64,000 nt of DNA from Cepaea nemoralis (taxonomy: Eukaryota; Mollusca; Gastropoda; Stylommatophora; Helicidae), in assembly GCA_014155875.1 (NCBI GenBank), contig JACEFZ010025839.1, positions 507,001 to 571,000 of the forward strand. The letters are read 5' to 3'. Numbering within the stretch: the first letter of the stretch is position 1; every line of letters begins with the position of its first letter. This document shows positions 1-11,261 of this stretch, piece after piece. Under the pieces are notes generated by a model. That model did no database searches and was not told where the DNA came from. It saw only the letters and a program-made list of their open reading frames with translations. Position numbers and translations under genes: made by a program.

Positions 1-10
1 GTGAAATAAA

Positions 11-92
11 TCCTGGTCCTCACCGGGGCTTGAACCCGTGATCTCCAGAACTCGAGACGGACACCATACCTCGAGACCACGCAGCCCCCTGA
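11..92 (-). repeat. tRNA-like SINE head
   Basis: Read on the minus strand this segment contains a tRNA-like B box (GGGTTCAAGCCCC) downstream of an A-box-like TGGTCTCGAGG. The terminal segments do not pair as a 7-bp acceptor stem, so I call it the head of a tRNA-derived SINE rather than a tRNA gene. Confidence 0.45.
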
Positions 93-175
93 AATACCAC
101 AATGTAATATACAAGTAATACAAATACAATTTACGTGTATATTACATGAAATACCACAATGTAATATACAAGTAA
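91..175. repeat. 28-bp direct duplication, 57-bp spacing
   Basis: The segment at 91-118, beginning GAAATACCACAATG, is repeated exactly at 148-175. The intervening bases are AT-rich. It may be a short tandem duplication or a target duplication; no function is visible. Confidence 0.7.
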
Positions 176-179
176 ATGG

Positions 180-783
180 GAATATTCTTCAACAAGTGAA
201 TCGGTACAATTATCTCGGAACAGTCATAACATCTGATTGGAGATGCCTTGTAGAGATTAGAACAAGAATCGCCATGGCGATAGTAGCCTTTAGCAAGATG
301 AAAAACATATTGACCAATAAAAAGATGTCAATTGACACGAGAAAAAGAGTGTTGAGGTGCTGCATAGAGCCTGTTATTTTGTATGGGTGTGAATCTTGGA
401 CAAAGAGCAGCCAAGCTGAAAAACATCTGACGGCTGCAAAAATGTGGCTTCTGAGGAAAATGCAAAAAGTACTATGGACAGACAGAAAAACCAATGACCA
501 AGTACTACAGGAGACAAATGAATATCGTAAATTGATTAGAGAAATTAGACGTAGACAGTCAACATTTTTTGGACATGTTATGAGAAGAAATGGATTGGAG
601 AACTTAGTGACAACTGGCAAGATTGAAGAGAACAGACAAAGAGGAAGACCGAAAAGAAATACCTGGATTGCTTGGCCACATGGCATGGTCGAGACAGGAA
701 CACTGGGCTGATCCACGACTCTGGTGATCGAGTGAAATGTCGAGTCATGACCGCCCACGCTTTCCAGCATGGCACATGATTGA
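180..783 (+). pseudogene. LINE-alpha 3' end, reverse transcriptase C-terminal region
   Basis: An open frame runs at 196-711 and its frame is open upstream from about 180 (reading NILQQVNRYNYLGTVIT). It matches the region after the RT palm in many invertebrate endonuclease/RT LINEs. Landmarks in order are YLGTVITSDW, a helix of the RIAMAIVAFSKMKNI type, RCCIEPVILYGCESW, LLRKMQKVLWT, FFGHVMRRNGLENLV and RQRGRPKR. Endonuclease and palm are missing, so this is a 5'-truncated copy. After 711 the homology continues in other frames to a terminal HGT-like end near 778, indicating frameshifts. An (AAAGT)n tail follows. Confidence 0.85.
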
Positions 784-881
784 TTGAAAGTAAAGCAAAG
801 TAAAGTAAAGTAAAGCATAGAAAGATAAAGTAAAGTAAAGTAAAGTTAAGTAAAGTAAAGTAAAGTATAGTACAGTAAAGG
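784..881 (+). repeat. (AAAGT)n LINE tail
   Basis: Imperfect AAAGT pentamer repeats directly follow the LINE-alpha 3' end. The position fits a simple-repeat 3' tail of a non-LTR retrotransposon. Confidence 0.8.
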
Positions 882-884
882 ACC

Positions 885-1100
885 CTTTTACGTCTTAAGG
901 TACATTGAACATGTGCTGTTAGACATCCATTTTGAGAGACCACTCGACCCTCAGCGGATGACGTGGTTAGCCGTATTTACTCCCCAGACATTTCCTGGTG
1001 CCAATGTTAGGCTGGGTCGACCCGACAGCTCAGTTCAATTTTTTAAAAAAAATCGAATCCGCCTTGCTGCGGGTTGAACCCAAGACCACTACACTACCAT
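885..1100 (-). repeat. SINE-D copy (tRNA-headed)
   Basis: On the minus strand the head carries TAGTGTAGTGGTCTTGG and a B box GGGTTCAACCC. The body resembles segments at 14225-14420 and 34165-34330, sharing for example the ACATTTCCTGGT motif with the latter. Boundaries are approximate. Confidence 0.55.
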
Positions 1101-1715
1101 AGTTCACTTGTTAAGAAGTTCTTTATTACAAATAGCACCCAGATCTGTTTGAACCCACAATGAGTTGGCAGATCCTCTCAATTTATAATTATTCTCTAAT
1201 GTTTCCCGTATAAGTGTTTGTCTCTTTGTCCTTTATCTGTGTGTTCTCAAAGTTTAGTTTGCATGAATGGGGACTTGATGAATGGCCGTGATCGACCACA
1301 CGACTCTCGTCTATTCTCTAGTACCTGAAGGCGGTTTGGCTTTATGTTAATCTAATTTCTAATTTAGGACTTGTTTCATTGATGTATACTCTGTTCTTTA
1401 CAAGGAAATAATGGTTTCAAGTTTACGACGTCTTGGCACTTTTCTTTCTGTTGCCTACGCGCGGCTTTATTGAGTTTCCCTTCAACAGTATGTGTGCGAC
1501 TTGCTAAAAGCCTGTACTTTTATGTGTAGCATATTCGGCGTAGGTTTTCATGTCACACACCTAACTTACGGCGACTATATATATTTTTAACAGATTCAGT
1601 GCCAAACAAAACGTAGGTTTGAACCAATCATGGTACACAATCAAACGAACAAGTATTATACTGTAAATTTCCGCTCACTGAGCATTGAAACTGCGAAATA
1701 TACCATGAAATAAAA
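1101..1715. other. No gene recognised
   Basis: AT-rich sequence with stops in all frames. No repeat or coding similarity is visible. Confidence 0.6.
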
Positions 1716-1724
1716 CAAATAACA

Positions 1725-2010
1725 TAATGACCCTAGCATGGCGATTTATCGTCCTTCTGTTCAAATGGGAGGTCATCTTTCCATCCATCATGTGCCGTGC
1801 CGGTAAGCGTGGGTGGTCGTGTTTTGCCATCTCACTCGATCACCAGAGTCGTGGATCAGCTTCATGTTTCTGTCTCAACCATGCCACGTGGCCAGGCCAT
1901 CCAGGTATTTACTTCTCGGTCTTCTCCTTGGTCTCGTCCCTTCGATCTTGCCAGTTGTCACCAAGTTCTGCAGTTCATTTCTTCTCATAACATGCCAAAA
2001 AATAGGTCAC
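1725..2010 (-). pseudogene. LINE-alpha C-terminal relic
   Basis: The minus strand reads like the terminal part of the copy at 180-783. It has an equivalent of NLVTTGKI, a degenerate RGRPRE block, a LATWHG-like segment and the terminal IHDSGDR block ending close to HGT. Frames are interrupted, so this is a dead 3' fragment in the opposite orientation. Confidence 0.7.
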
Positions 2011-2220
2011 ATTTGGTGATATATTATCCTTCGGTACTGAATCAGTTAACCGCCTTGGGTCTCTTGTAACTCACACAATTAGCTGACTTAACTTTCTTGA
2101 CAATTTCGTTGGAATATCCGTTTCTTCTAGATCTCCTTCTGTTCTATATAGTCATGTCACTCTTGAAATTACAGCCATAACAATACCAATCTTGGTTGGT
2201 TTTCTTTAGATGGTTGGAAT

Positions 2221-2310
2221 AGCATCATCATTAGCATCAATTCCCCGTCAGCAGGCATAGGCGTTCATGGATCCCCACAGATCTCGGTCTTTGGCACTGA
2301 CTCTAAAATG
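2221..2310 (-). pseudogene. LINE-alpha 3' tip with (ATC) tail
   Basis: The sequence around GGCGTTCATGGATCCCC and ACAGATCTCGGTCTTTGG matches the 3' tips at 29581, 38641 and 41675, which encode DRxLWRxMNAYA on the minus strand. A short ATC-rich stretch lies on its left, the tail side, as in the other copies. Confidence 0.65.
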
Positions 2311-2715
2311 TGGATTATCATGATATCTTGGGAAGATAATGTGGTGGTGTCCCCTTGCATTCCACATCCACATCATATACCTCTGTCTTTGACATCCGTT
2401 TCCGATAGCAGCTCAGCTGCAGAACTGTCCACTTATCCCGGCGGGTACTCGGTCCCCAGGGCCGCGTTTGCCACACCGTGGTGTGTTTCCACTCCTCTAC
2501 CACTGGGAGGTAAAGTTGGGATTTTCCCTCCCTAAAATTATGGTCCAAACCATAATGGTCAAAACTGTTCAGTTTTGGAATGTTTTTGCAGATCTGTATT
2601 CGTTTCGTTTCTGCCACTGTAAACCTCAAGTTATTATCTCGTCCAACTTTTACATCAAAATATGGCAAGGTGCCATTACTTTCCATTTACATTGTGATGA
2701 ACTGTATGGCCGAAT

Positions 2716-2757
2716 GTGTGTGTGTGTGTGTGTGTGCGCGCGCGCGTGCGTGTGTAT
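2716..2757. repeat. (GT)n / (GC)n microsatellite
   Basis: Alternating GT units followed by GCGCGC. This is a simple sequence repeat without gene context. Confidence 0.9.
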
Positions 2758-3071
2758 GTTCTTGTTTTAAATATTGGACTAGAATTGTTCCTGGTTTGTA
2801 AAACTATTGCCACTGCCAGTACAATATTAACATATGACAACGAAGATGTTGAAGAAATATAGGCTCTGAAAAACACAGCTGGACTAAGCTGTATATCACA
2901 AAAACATAAAATCACGTTTAGAGAATCTCACACATAAGGCAAATCACCGTCGATTGTTATTTATTCAATCGAATGTGTTCCAAAATTGAAACTAGCGCGA
3001 GAATTTCACAAACACAAACATATTTTTAAAAAGTGTAGCACTACCCATGAAGAAGACGGGGATCAGCATTC

Positions 3072-6000
3072 ATTCATCAAGTTAACCATCCCAAACTCTG
3101 CTATTTCAATCATCTGATCATGTCCCGCCATCGTCACCTATTCTCATCGATTCTCATCAAGTTAACCATCCCAAACTCTGCTACTGACATCATCTGATCA
3201 TGTCCCGCCATTGTCACCTATTCTCATCGATTCTCATCAAGTTAACCATCCCAAACTCTGCTACTGACATCATCTGATCATGTCCCGCCAATGTCACCCA
3301 TTCTCATCGATTCTCATCAAGTTAACCATCCCAAACTCTTCTACTGACATCATTTGATCATGTCCCGCCATTGTCACCCATTCTCATCGATTCTCATCAA
3401 GTTAACCATCCCAAACTCTGCTACTAACATCATCTGATTATGTCCCGCCATTGTCACCCATTCTCATCAATTCTCATCAAGTTAACCATCCCAAACTCTG
3501 CTACTGACATCATTTGATCATGTCCCGCCATTGTCACCCATTCTCATCGATTCTCATCAAGTTAACCATCCCAAACTCTGCTACTAACATCATCTGATTA
3601 TGTCCCGCCATTGTCACCCATTCTCATCAATTCTCATCAAGTTAACCATCCCAAACTCTGCTACTGACATCATTTGATCATGTCCCGCCATTGTCACCTA
3701 TTCTCATCGATTCTCATCAAGTTAACCATCCCAAACTCTGCTACTGACATTATCTGATCATGTCCCGCCATTGTCACCTATTCTCATCGATTCTCATCAA
3801 GTTAACCATCCCAAACTCTGCTACTGACATCATCTGATCATGTCCCGCCATTGTCACCCATTCTCATTGATTCTCATCAAGTTAACCATCCCAAAATCTG
3901 CTACTGACATCATCTGATCATGTCCCGCCATTGTCACATATTCTCATCGATTCTCATCAAGTTAACCATCCCAACCTCTGCTACTGAAATCATCTGATCA
4001 TGTCCCACCATTGTCACCCATTCTCATCGATTCTCATCAAGTTAACCATCCCAAACTCTGCTACTGACATCATCTGATCATGTCCCGCCATTGTCACCCA
4101 TTCTCATCGATTCTCATCAAGTTAACCATCCCAAACTCTGCTACTGACATCATCTGATCATGTCCCGCCATTGTCACCTATTCTCATCGATTCTCATCAG
4201 TTAACCATCCCAAACTCTGCTACTGACATCATCTGATCATGTCCCGCCATTGTCACCCATTCTCATTGATTCTCATCAAGTTAACCATCCCAAAATCTGG
4301 TACTGACATCATCTGATCATGTCCCGCCATTGTCACATATTCTCATCGATTCTCATCAAGTTAACCATCCCAAACTCTGCTACTGACATCATCTGATCAT
4401 GTCCCGCCATTGTCACCCATTCTCATCGATTCTCATCAAGTTAACCATCCCAAACTCTGCTACTGACATCATTTGATCATGTCCCGCCATTGTCACCCAT
4501 TCTCATCGATTCTCATCAAGTTAACCATCCCAAACTCTGCTACTAACATCATCTGATCATGTCCCGCCATTGTCACCCATTCTCATCAATTCTCATCAAG
4601 TTAACCATCCCAAACTCTGCTACTGACGTCATTTGATCATGTCCCGCCATTGTCACATATTCTCATCGATTCTCATCAAGTTAACCATCCCAAACTCTGC
4701 TACTGACATTATCTGATCATGTCCCGCCATTGTCACCTATTCTCATCGATTCTCATCAAGTTAACCATCCCAAACTCTGCTACTGACATCATCTGATCAT
4801 GTCCCGCCATTGTCACCCATTCTCATTGATTCTCATCAAGTTAACCATCCCAAACTCTGCTACTGACATCATCTGATCATGTCCCGCCATTGTCACCCAT
4901 TCTCATTGATTCTCATCAAGTTAACCATCCCAAAATCTGGTACTGACATCATCTGATCATGTCCCGCCATTGTCACATATTCTCATCGATTCTCATCAAG
5001 TTAACCATCCCAAACTCTGCTACTGACATCATCTGATCATGTCCCGCCATTGTCACCCATTCTCATCGATTCTCATCAAGTTAACCATCCCAAACTCTGC
5101 TACTGACATCATTTGATCATGTCTCGCCATTGTCACCCATTCTCATCGATTCTCATCAAGTTAACCATCCCAAACTCTGCTACTAACATCATCTGATTAT
5201 GTCCCGCCATTGTCACCCATTCTCATCAATTCTCATCAAGTTAACCATCCCAAACTCTGCTACTGACGTCATTTGATCATGTCCCGCCATTGTCACCTAT
5301 TCTCATCGATTCTCATCAAGTTAACCATCCCAAACTCTGCTACTGACATTATCTGATCATGTCCCGCCATTGTCACCTATTCTCATCGATTCTCATCAAG
5401 TTAACCATCCCAAACTCTGCTACTGACATCATCTGATCATGTCCCGCCATTGTCACCCATTCTCATTGATTCTCATCAAGTTAACCATCCCCAAAATCTG
5501 GTACTGACATCATCTGATCATGTCCCGCCATTGTCACATATTCTCATCGATTCTCATCAAGTTAACCATCCCAAACTCTGCTACTGACATCATCTGATCA
5601 TGTCCCGCCATTGTCACCCATTCTCATCGATTGTCATCAAGTTAACCATCCCAAACTCTGCTACTGACATCATCTGATCATGTCCCGCCATTGTCACCTA
5701 TTCTCATCGATTCTCATCAAGTTAACTATCCCAAACTCTGCTACTGACATCATCTGATCATGTCCCGCCATTGTCACCCATTCTCATTGATTCTCATCAA
5801 GTTAACCATCCCAAAATCTGGTACTGACATCATCTGATCATGTCCCGCCATTGTCACATATTCTCATCGATTCTCATCAAGTTAACCATCCCAAACTCTG
5901 CTACTGACATCATCTGATCATGTCCCGCCATTGTCACCCATTCTCATCGATTCTCATCAAGTTAACCATCCCAAACTCTGCTACTGACATCATCTGATCA

Positions 6001-6760
6001 TGTCCCGCCATTGTCACCCATTCTCATCGATTCTCATCAAGTTAACCATCCTAAACTCTGCTACTGACATCATCTGATCATGTCCTGCCATTGTCACCCA
6101 TTCTCATCGATTCTCATCAAGTTAACCATCCCAAACTCTGCTACTGACATCATCTGATCATGTCCCGCCATTGTCACCCATTCTCATCGATTCTCATCAA
6201 GTTAACCATCCCAAACTCTGCTACTGACATCATTTGATCATGTCCCGCCATTGTCACCCATTCTCATCGATTCTCATCAAGTTAACCATACCAAACTCTG
6301 CTACTAACATCATCTGATCATGTCCCGCCATTGTCACCCATTCTCATCAATTCTCATCAAGTTAACCATCCCAAACTCTGCTACTGACATCATTTGATCA
6401 TGTCCCGCCATTGTCACCTGTTCTCATCGATTCTCATCAAGTTAACCATCCCAAACTCTGCTACTGACATCATCTGATCATGTCCCGCCATTGTCACCCA
6501 TTCTCATCGATTCTCATCAAGTTAACCATCCCAAACTCTGCTACTGACACCATTTGATCATGTCCCGCCATTGTCATCAATTCTCATTGATTCTCATCAA
6601 GTTAACCATCCCAAAATCTGGTACTGACATCATCTGATCATGTCCCGCCATTGTCACATATTCTCATCGATTCTCATCAAGTTAACCATCCCAAACTCTG
6701 CTACTGACATCATCTGATCATGTCCCGCCATTGTCACCTATACTTATCGATTCTCATCAT
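3072..6760. repeat. 80-bp satellite array, about 46 copies
   Basis: Tandem monomers of 80 bp, each containing GTTAACCATCCCAAACTCTG, CTGATCATGTCCCGCC and a doubled TTCTCATCRA segment. Copies are very similar. Diagnostic variants (AAAATCTGG, CTACTAACAT, GACGTCATTTG, GACATTATCTG, CTCATTGATT) recur in the same order with spacings of 7-8 monomers, for example the AAAATCTGG variant at about 4290, 4930 and 5490. This indicates higher-order repeats of about 560-640 bp. A one-base deletion near 4199 shifts the phase. The array decays into unique sequence at about 6760. No coding capacity. Confidence 0.97.
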
Positions 6761-7120
6761 CTCAGCATTTGGATTGTCCCATTGTCCTTGCATGTTGTGT
6801 AATGTAGTTATCCTAGAATATCCTCCTTTTATTTTGCCCTGAATCTTGGCTTCCAGTACTTTCAGTAACAAACTTAAATGCCTCATATTGTGACCAGGCC
6901 AAGATAACCTTCTTTATTTATTTATTTATTTATTTATTTATTGCATTTTCTTTCATGAATGATGTTCAGTAGTTATCAATTTTAGACAATTCTTTAAGAA
7001 TGTATTCATTTGATATATTTTCTATCTAGCTAATTTATTCTTTGCATCAAATTATTTTCATTTCTTGTGTTTCAAATTCAAATTTCAGAGCCTTATAGCA
7101 CTTTAGGTAAGTTTCTTGTA
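6761..7120. other. AT-rich spacer with (TTTA)n
   Basis: No gene seen. A (TTTA)n run lies at about 6911-6943. The last bases before 7121 are the flank of the LINE insertion. Confidence 0.7.
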
Positions 7121-7130
7121 ATGATTATCT

Positions 7131-7133
<3 letters not shown>
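7121..7133 (+). repeat. Target-site duplication, left copy
   Basis: ATGATTATCTGTT occurs here and again at 10690-10702, exactly bracketing the LINE. A perfect 13-bp duplication is typical of target-primed reverse transcription and suggests a fairly recent insertion. Confidence 0.88.

Positions 7134-7168
<35 letters not shown>
7134..7168 (-). repeat. (CTAA)n tail of LINE-RNH
   Basis: Tetranucleotide repeats (TTAG on the + strand) sit between the left target duplication and the coding end. This is the simple-repeat 3' tail of the element. Confidence 0.85.
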
Positions 7169-7175
7169 CGACAGA

Positions 7176-8255
7176 TCATCCTCGTTGCACATCGAACCAT
7201 TCAGTCCATAAGTGCTCGGATCCCCTCCTCAGCAGATCCCGGGGCGTGTAGCGGCTAACGACACCAGTTCTGTGTTGGTTTATCAATCTTCTTTGGCTTC
7301 CTGCGTAGTGTTCTTGTTTGGCCACCCCTCTTTTAATTTGCTGCTCCCGCAGTCTGGCCATTGTTGTAGATTCACAGTCATCACTTGGTTCTCGCAAAAG
7401 TCTCACTTCTCGTAGAGCATTCAGAATGTCATCCTGGTCCATGGCGCGTCCGCCCTCCACAGTAGCCTCACCTGCGAGCTTGTCAGCCCGCTCATTTCCT
7501 TGTACTCCCGCATGACCTGGCACGAAGATGAAACTAATCTTTGCCAGCCGAGACCGCTTCAGAGGCAGCAACCATTCTCTTCGGATCGACCCCTCCTCTA
7601 TCCTCTTGATCATGTTCATTGAGTCGCTAAGGAAACAAGCCCTAGTGAATGTCTGTGTCTCGAGCCATGTTATTGCTTTACTTACTGCCGTGACTTCCAT
7701 GGTCAGGCTACTTGTGGTTTCAGTGAAAGCACCAGAGTCCTCCTTCACAATTCTCCCTCCGGCCCGAGCTGTAAAGGCCCATGAGCTTCTCACATGTCGG
7801 ACGACCGACCCATCTGTGTAGATGACCGCGTCACCGTCTAGCGAATTCTCGAAAATCAACGCTTGTACTTCAGCCTCAACAGCAGCCGGATTTTCTTGTC
7901 TGCATTTTCTATCTAGTTGGATGCAAACTGAAAAGGATGTGCAGAAGTCTGTTGGCACTTGCACCCACTCCTCGCCAGGTTCTAAGTCCTCAAGTGAACA
8001 CACCTGTTGAAGAATGTCTTCGGCTTGACCCATCCACGACCGTCCTCTTTTTAACCTGCTGCCCTTCACCTTCCTAATTTCACTATGCAGTGGATGTTGT
8101 GTGTTTGCGTTAATTCTGAGGTAGGCGCGTGCCCTGCAAACTTGTATTCTCTCTTCAATGGTTGGAAAATCAAGAAGGTAGCGCATCGCCCTGCATGCTG
8201 TATCTCTTGTACATCCAAGAATAATGCGCATAGCTTCATTCTGTATCCTTTCCAT
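7176..8255 (-). pseudogene. LINE-RNH: RNase H and C-terminal domain
   Basis: A 359-residue open frame. It starts in the post-RT region (MERIQNEAMRIILGCTRDTA), then carries an RNase H type I domain. Visible motifs are IYTDGSV with the first catalytic Asp near residue 146, TMEVTAVSKAITW with the catalytic Glu, and LSDSMNMIKRI with the next Asp. Last is FVPGHAGVQGNERADKLAG with the late His/Asp block. The C-terminal RGVAKQEHYAGSQRR...QHRTGVVSRYTPRDLL segment recurs in the relics at 17556-17777, 44166-44530 and 46046-46249. RNase H would remove the RNA template during retrotransposition. The frame is separated from the upstream part by a 1-base frameshift near 8275. Confidence 0.9.
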
Positions 8256-8565
8256 CCTTTTGTATCTGCTTATGGCTGAGAGTCAGGATTGCCATTGCAT
8301 ACTCCACAACAGACATGACCAGCCCCTCGTACAGAAGACATAGATGGCGCTGCTCACAGTTTGCTGCCGCCATCACCCGCATCGCTGCCAAACCCCGCTT
8401 GGCCTTTGTTATCACCTGGTCTATGTGCACATTATAAGCAAGGCTTCGATCAAACCGTATCCCCAGGTAATTCATTGCCTGCGTTCTTTCCACCGTCTCT
8501 GAACACAGCATTACAGTTGGTGTTGGATTGTTGACAATATGATTATTAAACGAGAACCAAGTCAC
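8236..8565 (-). pseudogene. LINE-RNH: RT thumb / post-palm segment
   Basis: A 109-residue frame begins just after the deletion junction. The residues before it in this frame read FSVTKATVTWFSFNN, the usual segment after the RT catalytic box. It continues with MNYLGIRFDRSLAYNVHI and VITKAKRGLAAMRVMA, typical post-palm blocks, and then loses frame near 8275. The YxDD-containing block that should precede it is absent. Confidence 0.88.
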
Positions 8566-10487
8566 TGTTGCCTTTGTGACACTGAAAGCTGAAACATTAA
8601 AAAATCCAGTGGTACTCTGTTGTATGCGTCCTCAAGATCAATCGCTGCAGCAACGGTTTCAGTGCGTGAGTGGAAACCTTCATAGACATCATGGGCAAAG
8701 ACTGCTGCATTGGTCCAGGTTTCTCTTTTTGGACGGTACCCACCCAGGGTAGGTGGGAAAACACCTTGCCTCTCTAGTTGGCTTGATATTTTCCTGGCAA
8801 TTACCTTCTCCAGCAGCTTGCCTATTGTATTCTGCATGGTTATAATTCGATATCCCTGAATTTTTTTGTGGTCTTTGTCAGGCTTCGGCAAGGGAATCAG
8901 ATAGATGTGTAACCATTCCTCCTTGATGCTAGCACTCCCTATACTGTTGTTGTACATGTCTGCTAGTTTCTCTAGCTCATTGTCGGTACACCTATTTATG
9001 TCGTCGTATCTTATGCCATCAGGACCTGGAGCACTGTTTTTTGATCGTCGAAGCACAGCCTTGATTTCTTTCACTGTCACTGTATCTTCCTCCGAAGTGT
9101 TCTGGGCCTTGCATCTGTCTGAGGTGACCTCCTTGGCCAGATTTCGGCCTCCCATGTCTGTCTGGTTGCCCTGCTCAAGGTAGCGTTCAAAGAGGGCTTT
9201 GCCCTTGTCCTCGTCAGTCCTCTGCCAGGTGAGGTCAGCACCTTGGAAGTCTGAAATGCTCTTATTCTTGACTACACCACTCATGCTTTTATGTAGTCGC
9301 CAGAACAATTTCAGTGACTTGTCTGTGCTTACTCTTTGACACACCTCTGCCCATTTTTCGCTTTTAACCACCGTGACCAGTTTTTTGAAATAGCTTACTT
9401 TTGTGTGCATCTCTCTTTCTAAGTGCAAGCAGGGACTAGGATGACCAGCTCTGTTCTTCTTGGCATTTTGCCATCTCCTTACAGCACTACGCTTATCCAC
9501 CCAAGCCTTCTCCACCTCGAAACTCCACCACGGTGGCTGCTCCCAGCTTTTTTTCCTGCCCTGAAACGTTCTGCGCTTGTCACGTCTTATTTTACTCACC
9601 ACATCTTGCCCTGTACTGTCATACTGGAACGTCTTTACCTTTAGCTTGTGCTGCCTGGTTCTGCCTTTCTCCACCAATATGCTGCACGGGTGGTGGTCGC
9701 TGCCATGGTGTCCTAGGACACCCCATCTACACACTGTAGTGAGTGAAGGTGAAACTAGCGCCAGATCAATAGCACTGTCCTCATCGCCTGGACGGCTTGC
9801 TGTCCTGGTGACACAGCCACTGTTAATACAAACCAGGTCGATGGTTTCCAGTGCAGTCTCGAGCTCCTCCCCTTGTGTATTGGAGGAAGTGTTTCCCCAT
9901 GCTCTGCCTTTAGCGTTGAAGTCACCACAGAAAATAACATTTCTCTCGTGGCCTAATATGTCACTTAAGCACTGCCACTTCTGGGCGTCCATACTCGCAT
10001 TGCGGGCATAAACATTAACCAACACGAATGGTATACTGGAATGAACTCTCAACGCCTGTATTTGTATATCGTCACTGTCCCAACTGGACATGTCTAGCTC
10101 TGACGCCACCATGCTGTCGCGAACGAGAATCGCCGTTCCCAGATGTCGTCTGTTGTAGAAACATTTGAAGCCGGCAATTCGGAGTAGCTGATCGCCCAGT
10201 CTCGTCTCCTGGAGTGCTACAATGTCGTTCCTGTAAACTAGGGTTTCTAAAATAGGGCCCCGTTGTTTTACACTGGCACAGTTCCAATGTAGAATACGGA
10301 TGTTCCTGAGTCCTAGACGGTGACACTTGAGTCTAAAACGCCTCAAACCACCGCGCTTACCTTGCTTCTTTGTCCCTGCGCGGCTACCACGCCGCTTCGT
10401 TATGTTGACTGCTGACCGCTCGGAAAAAAACACGTTCTTCCGCCATGTTGAAAAAACGTAAACACAGACTGCTGTTGAACCACACAC
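8562..10487 (-). pseudogene. LINE-RNH: APE endonuclease and N-terminal RT
   Basis: A 641-residue frame. The N-terminal basic stretch is followed by an exonuclease-endonuclease-phosphatase domain. Its motifs are IRILHWNCASVKQRG, IVALQETRL with the metal-binding Glu, VNVYARN, VIFCGDFNAKGRAWG and, at the end, GSDHHPCSI with the catalytic Asp-His pair. This enzyme nicks the target DNA. The RT begins with KNSAPGPDGIRY, YLIPLPKPDKD, YRIITMQNTIGKLLEKVIA, GGYRPKRETW and motif A (AAIDLEDAYNRVPLDFLM). It then passes directly into out-of-frame thumb sequence and stops. RT motifs B and C (GxPQG and YADD) are missing, so the encoded enzyme cannot polymerise. Confidence 0.92.
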
Positions 10488-10689
10488 GCTGCTGAAAATT
10501 CACTCAAGGATGGCTTCGCTCGATGCACGAACTCCGTAGCACCCTCGCAGATCTTGAGTAGAAGCTCCTGGTTTTACATCCTGGCACACCAATTACACGC
10601 AAGAGATGAATAAATCCATCCCCTACGCGAAAAAGTTAACGAACACAAAACAACACGACCGTCCGTCGCCATCTTGAAACCGGACCAAT
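10488..10689 (-). promoter_or_regulatory. 5' leader of LINE-RNH
   Basis: The leader between the element's 5' end and the long frame. The start resembles the CAAGATGGCG beginnings common in LINE 5' ends, where an internal promoter resides. A GCACGAACTCCGTAGCACC segment here recurs at 14744. Promoter activity is inferred from position only. Confidence 0.45.
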
Positions 10690-10702
10690 ATGATTATCTG
10701 TT
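10690..10702 (+). repeat. Target-site duplication, right copy
   Basis: Exact repeat of 7121-7133 at the 5' end of the LINE. Confidence 0.88.
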
Positions 10703-10824
10703 TCGCAGTTCAACAATGATGCTACTGGGATTGAGAAATGTTTCTGTTTATCTGGAATCGCCTTTCTAGCTACTGTAATCCATTATCTTATTTCAGTTTC
10801 GCGTCAAGCATCTTAAGTACTTAT

Positions 10825-10930
10825 TTAGCCTAGATAAGGAAACCTTCGCACTTGTTCAATGGTCTTTCCCTCACGATTAATATTGATGTTCTGGGTTAGA
10901 TTGGTGATTATCATCACATTTGTCTCCCTG
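10825..10930 (-). pseudogene. LINE RT post-palm fragment
   Basis: The minus strand reads TNVMIITNLTQNININREG then KTIEQVRRFPYLG. This is the region between the RT catalytic box and the YLG block of LINE-alpha-like elements. It is short and has no flanking domains. Confidence 0.6.
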
Positions 10931-11045
10931 GTGATTATCTTCATGTCAAATACTTCAGCTGTTTCATTATTTTGGTGAGTAGTTGTAATTAAATAAACAT
11001 TACACATGTTTGCAACGTAGATCAGCATGTAAAAAAAACGTTAGT

Positions 11046-11258
11046 TGCATGTCCTTTATAGGATGTAGCAGTCAACCCAGCATTTTTTGGCTGTTCGTGA
11101 TTCCTGGGCAAGTTTATGTTCAGTACTTTGCCATTGCTTTCTGAACGACCGGCACACATACTATTTCATAAGAAAATCAACACAGCTGTGTTTCGAACTT
11201 GGGTATGCGAAATTACGAACTGCGACTGTAACCTCTTAACCTCTTCGCAACGGAGCCG
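11046..11258 (-). repeat. SINE-A copy
   Basis: Minus-strand copy with the diagnostic core (AATGGCAAA..TACTGA type, then CTTGCC) and the tail block that reads GGATGTAGCAGTCAACCCAG on the + strand. The tRNA-like head lies near 11200-11258 with TGTTTCGAACTTGGG as degenerate B box. Confidence 0.8.
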
Positions 11259-11261
11259 AAT

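Larger units (their letters stand above)
7134..10689 (-). mobile_element. LINE-RNH retrotransposon, near full length, internally deleted
   Basis: A 3.56-kb non-LTR retrotransposon on the minus strand. The 5' end near 10689 begins with a GGTTTCAAGATGGCGAC-type start. About 200 bp of leader precedes one long coding region with APE endonuclease, RT, RNase H and C-terminal domains. The 3' tail is (CTAA)n at 7134-7168, and 13-bp target duplications flank it. The RT palm between motif A and the thumb is deleted at about 8570-8595, and a 1-base deletion near 8275 shifts the frame. No separate ORF1 is visible. Domain order (APE-RT-RNH) places it in the I/Ingi-like superfamily; exact clade is not determinable here. 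Confidence 0.9.

Noticed and set aside
11..92. Genuine tRNA gene
   Set aside because: The B box is good but the ends do not form an acceptor stem and no clear anticodon arm could be placed.
2318..2686. Possible Penelope-like RT fragment on the minus strand (NGTLPYFDVKVGRDNN)
   Set aside because: The short stretch resembles the LPFLDV region of such elements, but nothing before or after it supports the call.
3072..6760. CRISPR-like appearance of a regular repeat array
   Set aside because: Units are contiguous with no unique spacers, and the context is an animal genome; it is a satellite.
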